Part shown: positions 61,386-64,000 of the stretch, in pieces
Layout: the number at the start of each line of letters is the position of its first letter
How positions within the stretch are numbered: position 1 is the first letter of the stretch
Origin: JACTOJ01 sp032335695
GTDB lineage: Bacteria; Bacillota; Clostridia; Clostridiales; Clostridiaceae
Assembly (NCBI RefSeq): GCF_032335695.1
Contig: NZ_JACTOJ010000008.1
Location: forward strand, 124,001 to 188,000
DNA: 64,000 bases
Reading direction: 5' to 3'
The notes under the pieces: model-generated
Told to the model about the DNA's origin: nothing
The model's database searches: none
Seen by the model: only the letters and a program-made list of their open reading frames with translations
Translations under genes and position numbers: made by a program

Positions 61386-63098
61386 TCATCTTATTTGCTG
61401 AAAAGTATATAGTTCCTTATATGCATCACTTTCAGTCATCAACTTTTCATGCGTGCCTTGAGCAACAACATTGCCTTTATCTAAAACGTATATAATATCT
61501 GCATTTTGAATAGTTGATAATCTATGAGCTATTATGATTGTGGTCTTTCCCTTTCTTAATCTATCGAGATTCATTTGAACGTAAAATTCAGTTTCAGTGT
61601 CTAATGCTGATGTTGCTTCATCTAAAATAAGTACTTCTGTATTCTTTAAAATAGCTCTTGATAACGCAAGTCTCTGCTTTTGTCCCCCCGATAAGACAGT
61701 TCCACGCTCACCAACTTGCGTTTCATATCCATTTTGAAAGCCCATAATAAAATCATGACAAAGCATTTCTTTACATACACTTTCAATATGTAATTGATCA
61801 TATTCTTTATCAAATACAAGATTTTCTCTAATGCTGGAAGGTATAAAATAGGGCTGCTGAAAAACCACTGAAATTTTATCTGTAAATTGCTTTCCGTAAC
61901 AATTGATTGAAACATCGTTAATAGTAATCTCTCCTTCATCAGGTAAATACGCTCGAAGTAGCAATTGTGTAATAGTTGACTTTCCACTACCACTTGCACC
62001 AACAATTGCAATTTTCTTACCAATTGGAAAATCCATTGATAAATTATTAAGGACTGCAGCAGAATCCGTTGAATAGCTAAATGTTACATCTTTAAATTTT
62101 ATCGATTCGATCTTTCCACTAAAATCAACTGAGCCAAACTCAGCACTCTTTTTTCCCATTACAGACTGAATACATTCAATAGAAGCCTCCAGTCTTTTAA
62201 AGGTTAAGCCTTGTTCAAATAATTGTCCAAGCTCCGTTACAAATTGATCAACAAAAGTATAGCTTATAACAAATTCACCCATTGAAATACTATTTGATAT
62301 GACCCCCATACCTCCAAACAAAATTGTAACAAGTCTGGTGCCATAGAGAAAAGGGTCACTTACAAATGACATTTTATTTTTAAATAAACCTTGCTTTATA
62401 ATAGCCTTAAAGCAATCAGAAAACTTATTCTCATACTGCTGAAGCTGCCATTGCTGACGATTATATGCTGTGATTTCCCTGATTGATGAAATGCTCTCTT
62501 CAATAGTAATCGAAACACTGGCCTTTTCTTCTTTTACACGCTGTGAAAACTGTTTTATTCTCTCCCCAAATTTGTGAAGCAAAACATAATAAATAATTGT
62601 TACTGTCACTACAATAAGCAGCATTATAAAATTAATATTTGCTATTGAAAATGCTAAAAACACGATGGTAAGAATATTTTTCACTGATTCTGAAAGAATT
62701 TGATTAACAGATAAATCACTGGCATCAGCTATATTGTTTCTAATATTATTTAATAAGCTGCCTACGTGTTCTTTATTAAAAACTGCAGTAAGCATATCAT
62801 AAACTTTTGATAAAAATTCCTTTGTTAAAGACATTTGAAGATGGTAACCTATATGGAAAAAGGCTACCTTTCTAACTGTAAACCATAGCCTTGGTCCAAA
62901 AAAGAAAATTGCATATAGTGCAAGTATTTTAGGAAATTCCTGATACTGTTTTTGGGTGAAGACTTTATCAATCAAATCACCTTGTAGTAAAGTTGCAATA
63001 ATGGGAGTCAAGCTTTCTAAAAAAATCGCGAAATATCCTAGTAAAAGTAAACGTTTCATGTTCATATATTTAAATATGAACACCATATTAGCCCTCAT
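61386..63098 (-). CDS. ABC exporter half-transporter, second subunit
   Basis: Membrane/ATPase fusion of 570 residues. The N-terminal exporter domain has six helices (about 15-310). The nucleotide-binding domain has Walker A GASGSGKSTITQLL, Q-loop VVFQQPYF, signature LSGGQKQRLALSRAI, Walker B VLILDEATSALD and the switch His in IIAHRLSTI. The start at 63098 has GAGGTG 7 bases upstream, inside the end of the preceding gene. The overlap of 11 bases with that similar gene suggests a heterodimer for export of a drug, lipid or peptide. Confidence 0.92.
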   Translation of the reverse strand: MRANMVFIFKYMNMKRLLLLGYFAIFLESLTPIIATLLQGDLIDKVFTQKQYQEFPKILALYAIFFFGPRLWFTVRKVAFFHIGYHLQMSLTKEFLSKVYDMLTAVFNKEHVGSLLNNIRNNIADASDLSVNQILSESVKNILTIVFLAFSIANINFIMLLIVVTVTIIYYVLLHKFGERIKQFSQRVKEEKASVSITIEESISSIREITAYNRQQWQLQQYENKFSDCFKAIIKQGLFKNKMSFVSDPFLYGTRLVTILFGGMGVISNSISMGEFVISYTFVDQFVTELGQLFEQGLTFKRLEASIECIQSVMGKKSAEFGSVDFSGKIESIKFKDVTFSYSTDSAAVLNNLSMDFPIGKKIAIVGASGSGKSTITQLLLRAYLPDEGEITINDVSINCYGKQFTDKISVVFQQPYFIPSSIRENLVFDKEYDQLHIESVCKEMLCHDFIMGFQNGYETQVGERGTVLSGGQKQRLALSRAILKNTEVLILDEATSALDTETEFYVQMNLDRLRKGKTTIIIAHRLSTIQNADIIYVLDKGNVVAQGTHEKLMTESDAYKELYTFQQIR

Positions 63099-64000
63099 TT
63101 TTAGCACCTCTCATTACTAATTCATAAAATAGTCCCTTTTTATCAATCAACGACTGATAGTTTCCTTGTTCTGCAATTTTACCCTCTTCAAGAACTATGA
63201 TTGAATCATATTCTCTGATTGTAGAAAGCCTATGTGCTACAGTCACCACTGTTTTACCAGCTGATAATTCCTCAATAGACTTCTTAACAGCAGCCTCTGT
63301 CAAGTTATCCAGTGCTGAGGTGGCCTCATCTAATAGAATAATCTTAGGCTCCTTAAGCATCATTCTGGCTATGGAGATACGCTGCTTTTGACCGCCAGAC
63401 AAACGTACACCGCGTTCACCAAGAATTGTGTCATAGCCTTCTTCTGTATCCATAATAAACTCATGAGCACTGGCATGTTTTGCTGCTTGTACAATTTCTT
63501 CCTCAGTGGCACTAGGATTTCCGAACTTAATATTGTCTTTAATTGACATATTGAATAAGTATGTATCCTGAAACACATATCCAAAATTTTGTCTCAGCTC
63601 CTTAAGCTTTAAGTTTCGAATATCATATCCACCCATTGAAACTTCTCCGGCTGTAACGTCATAAAATCGGCCAATAAGCTTTAATATTGTTGACTTTCCG
63701 CTGCCACTTCCTCCAACAATAGCAGTTTTTTTCCCAGCTGGAATGGTAAATGATATATCTTTTAAGATGGGTTGATTCTCCTTATAGGAAAAAGAAACCT
63801 TTTTAAATTCAATATTAAATTCATCAATTTTTGCTTCTAAACTTTTATCCTCTTCTACTACGTCTGGCTTCAACTTTAAAAACTCATATAAATGCTTTGC
63901 GTAATTTAGTGCATTATACTGAGCAGGAATAATATAAAAAAACACTGAAAAGCCTCTTGAAATAAGTCCCATGAGAAAGCTGTATCCAACTAAATCTCCA
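63088..64000 (-). CDS. ABC exporter half-transporter, first subunit, N-terminus beyond window
   Basis: The frame is open to the right edge, so the membrane domain is mostly missing; the ATG at 63972 is internal (GDLVGYSFLMGLI reads through it). The nucleotide-binding domain is whole: Walker A GGSGSGKSTILKL, Q-loop YVFQDTYLF, signature LSGGQKQRISIARMM, Walker B IILLDEATSALD and VAHRLSTI. Both subunits have a Glu after Walker B, so both ATP sites look competent. It pairs with the overlapping downstream gene. Confidence 0.92.
   Translation of the reverse strand, partial: GDLVGYSFLMGLISRGFSVFFYIIPAQYNALNYAKHLYEFLKLKPDVVEEDKSLEAKIDEFNIEFKKVSFSYKENQPILKDISFTIPAGKKTAIVGGSGSGKSTILKLIGRFYDVTAGEVSMGGYDIRNLKLKELRQNFGYVFQDTYLFNMSIKDNIKFGNPSATEEEIVQAAKHASAHEFIMDTEEGYDTILGERGVRLSGGQKQRISIARMMLKEPKIILLDEATSALDNLTEAAVKKSIEELSAGKTVVTVAHRLSTIREYDSIIVLEEGKIAEQGNYQSLIDKKGLFYELVMRGAKNEG

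Noticed and set aside
61646..62023. Minus-strand ORF of 125 codons within the ABC exporter gene
   Set aside because: It is a shifted frame over the nucleotide-binding domain; the exporter frame carries all family motifs, so this is a shadow.
1..64000. CRISPR array, tRNA or rRNA genes
   Set aside because: No regularly spaced identical repeats, no cloverleaf with a conserved TTCGA-type arm and no rRNA segments were noticed on reading both strands.

Overview
The window looks like a chromosomal segment of a spore-forming Clostridium (sensu stricto or close relative). It is AT-rich, has strong AGGAGG ribosome binding sites, a tryptophan T-box leader, a Trp operon, a clostridial class I hybrid-cluster protein and PfoR-like and DUF421 membrane proteins. 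No tRNA, rRNA, CRISPR array or complete insertion sequence was seen.

Region 1 (1-about 7450) is the end of an integrative conjugative element (ICE). It holds a giant methylase/helicase gene that runs off the left edge, a TnpV-family gene nested in a second reading frame of that gene, parB, parA, and a divergent small XRE regulator. The element stops at the 3' end of rlmD (23S rRNA uracil methyltransferase), a known kind of ICE target. Region 2 (7.4-11.3 kb) has rlmD, a 690-base gap with repeats, a soluble chemotaxis-type protein and an MgtC-family membrane protein.

Region 3 (11.5-24.2 kb) is a maltodextrin locus: maltose phosphorylase (GH65), a short alpha-glucan phosphorylase (GT35), a LacI-type regulator, beta-phosphoglucomutase, a membrane-anchored alpha-amylase, an intracellular GH13 neopullulanase, and an importer (two permeases plus binding lipoprotein) without its ATPase. 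Four copies of a TGCAAYCGNTTGCA-like palindrome sit before its transcription units, which implies one regulon. Breakdown is by phosphorolysis, so sugar phosphates form without spending ATP. Region 4 (24.3-26.6 kb) is a TetR/MFS efflux pair with two matching operators.

Region 5 (26.7-33.5 kb) is a complete trpEGDCFBA operon behind a Trp-specific T-box leader that carries two successive antiterminator/terminator modules. Region 6 (33.7-37.8 kb) has a lipoprotein, a PfoR/PTS-IIC-like protein, and an osmolyte-type ABC permease and binding protein whose frames would join at an A7 run. The ATPase seems to have been lost next to a TnpB remnant. Region 7 (37.9-41.6 kb) is a cluster of tiny Cys-rich hydrophobic proteins that occur both as split gene pairs and as fused genes, with a 4-fold beta flower protein and a DUF421 protein.

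Region 8 (41.7-44.8 kb) is a likely nitrosative/oxidative stress operon (hcp, an unknown gene, a hemerythrin-like gene) with a palindromic operator. Region 9 (44.8-50.8 kb) has a GDSL-like esterase, a domain-permuted GH3 beta-glucosidase, an AraC regulator and a FucO-like dehydrogenase. Region 10 (50.9-64 kb) mixes a ferritin-like protein, two DUF2087 genes with a 35-bp palindrome, a LigB-type dioxygenase, malic enzyme, a class V aminotransferase paired with an ECF transporter S component, small lipoproteins, an HD hydrolase and a heterodimeric ABC exporter cut by the right edge.
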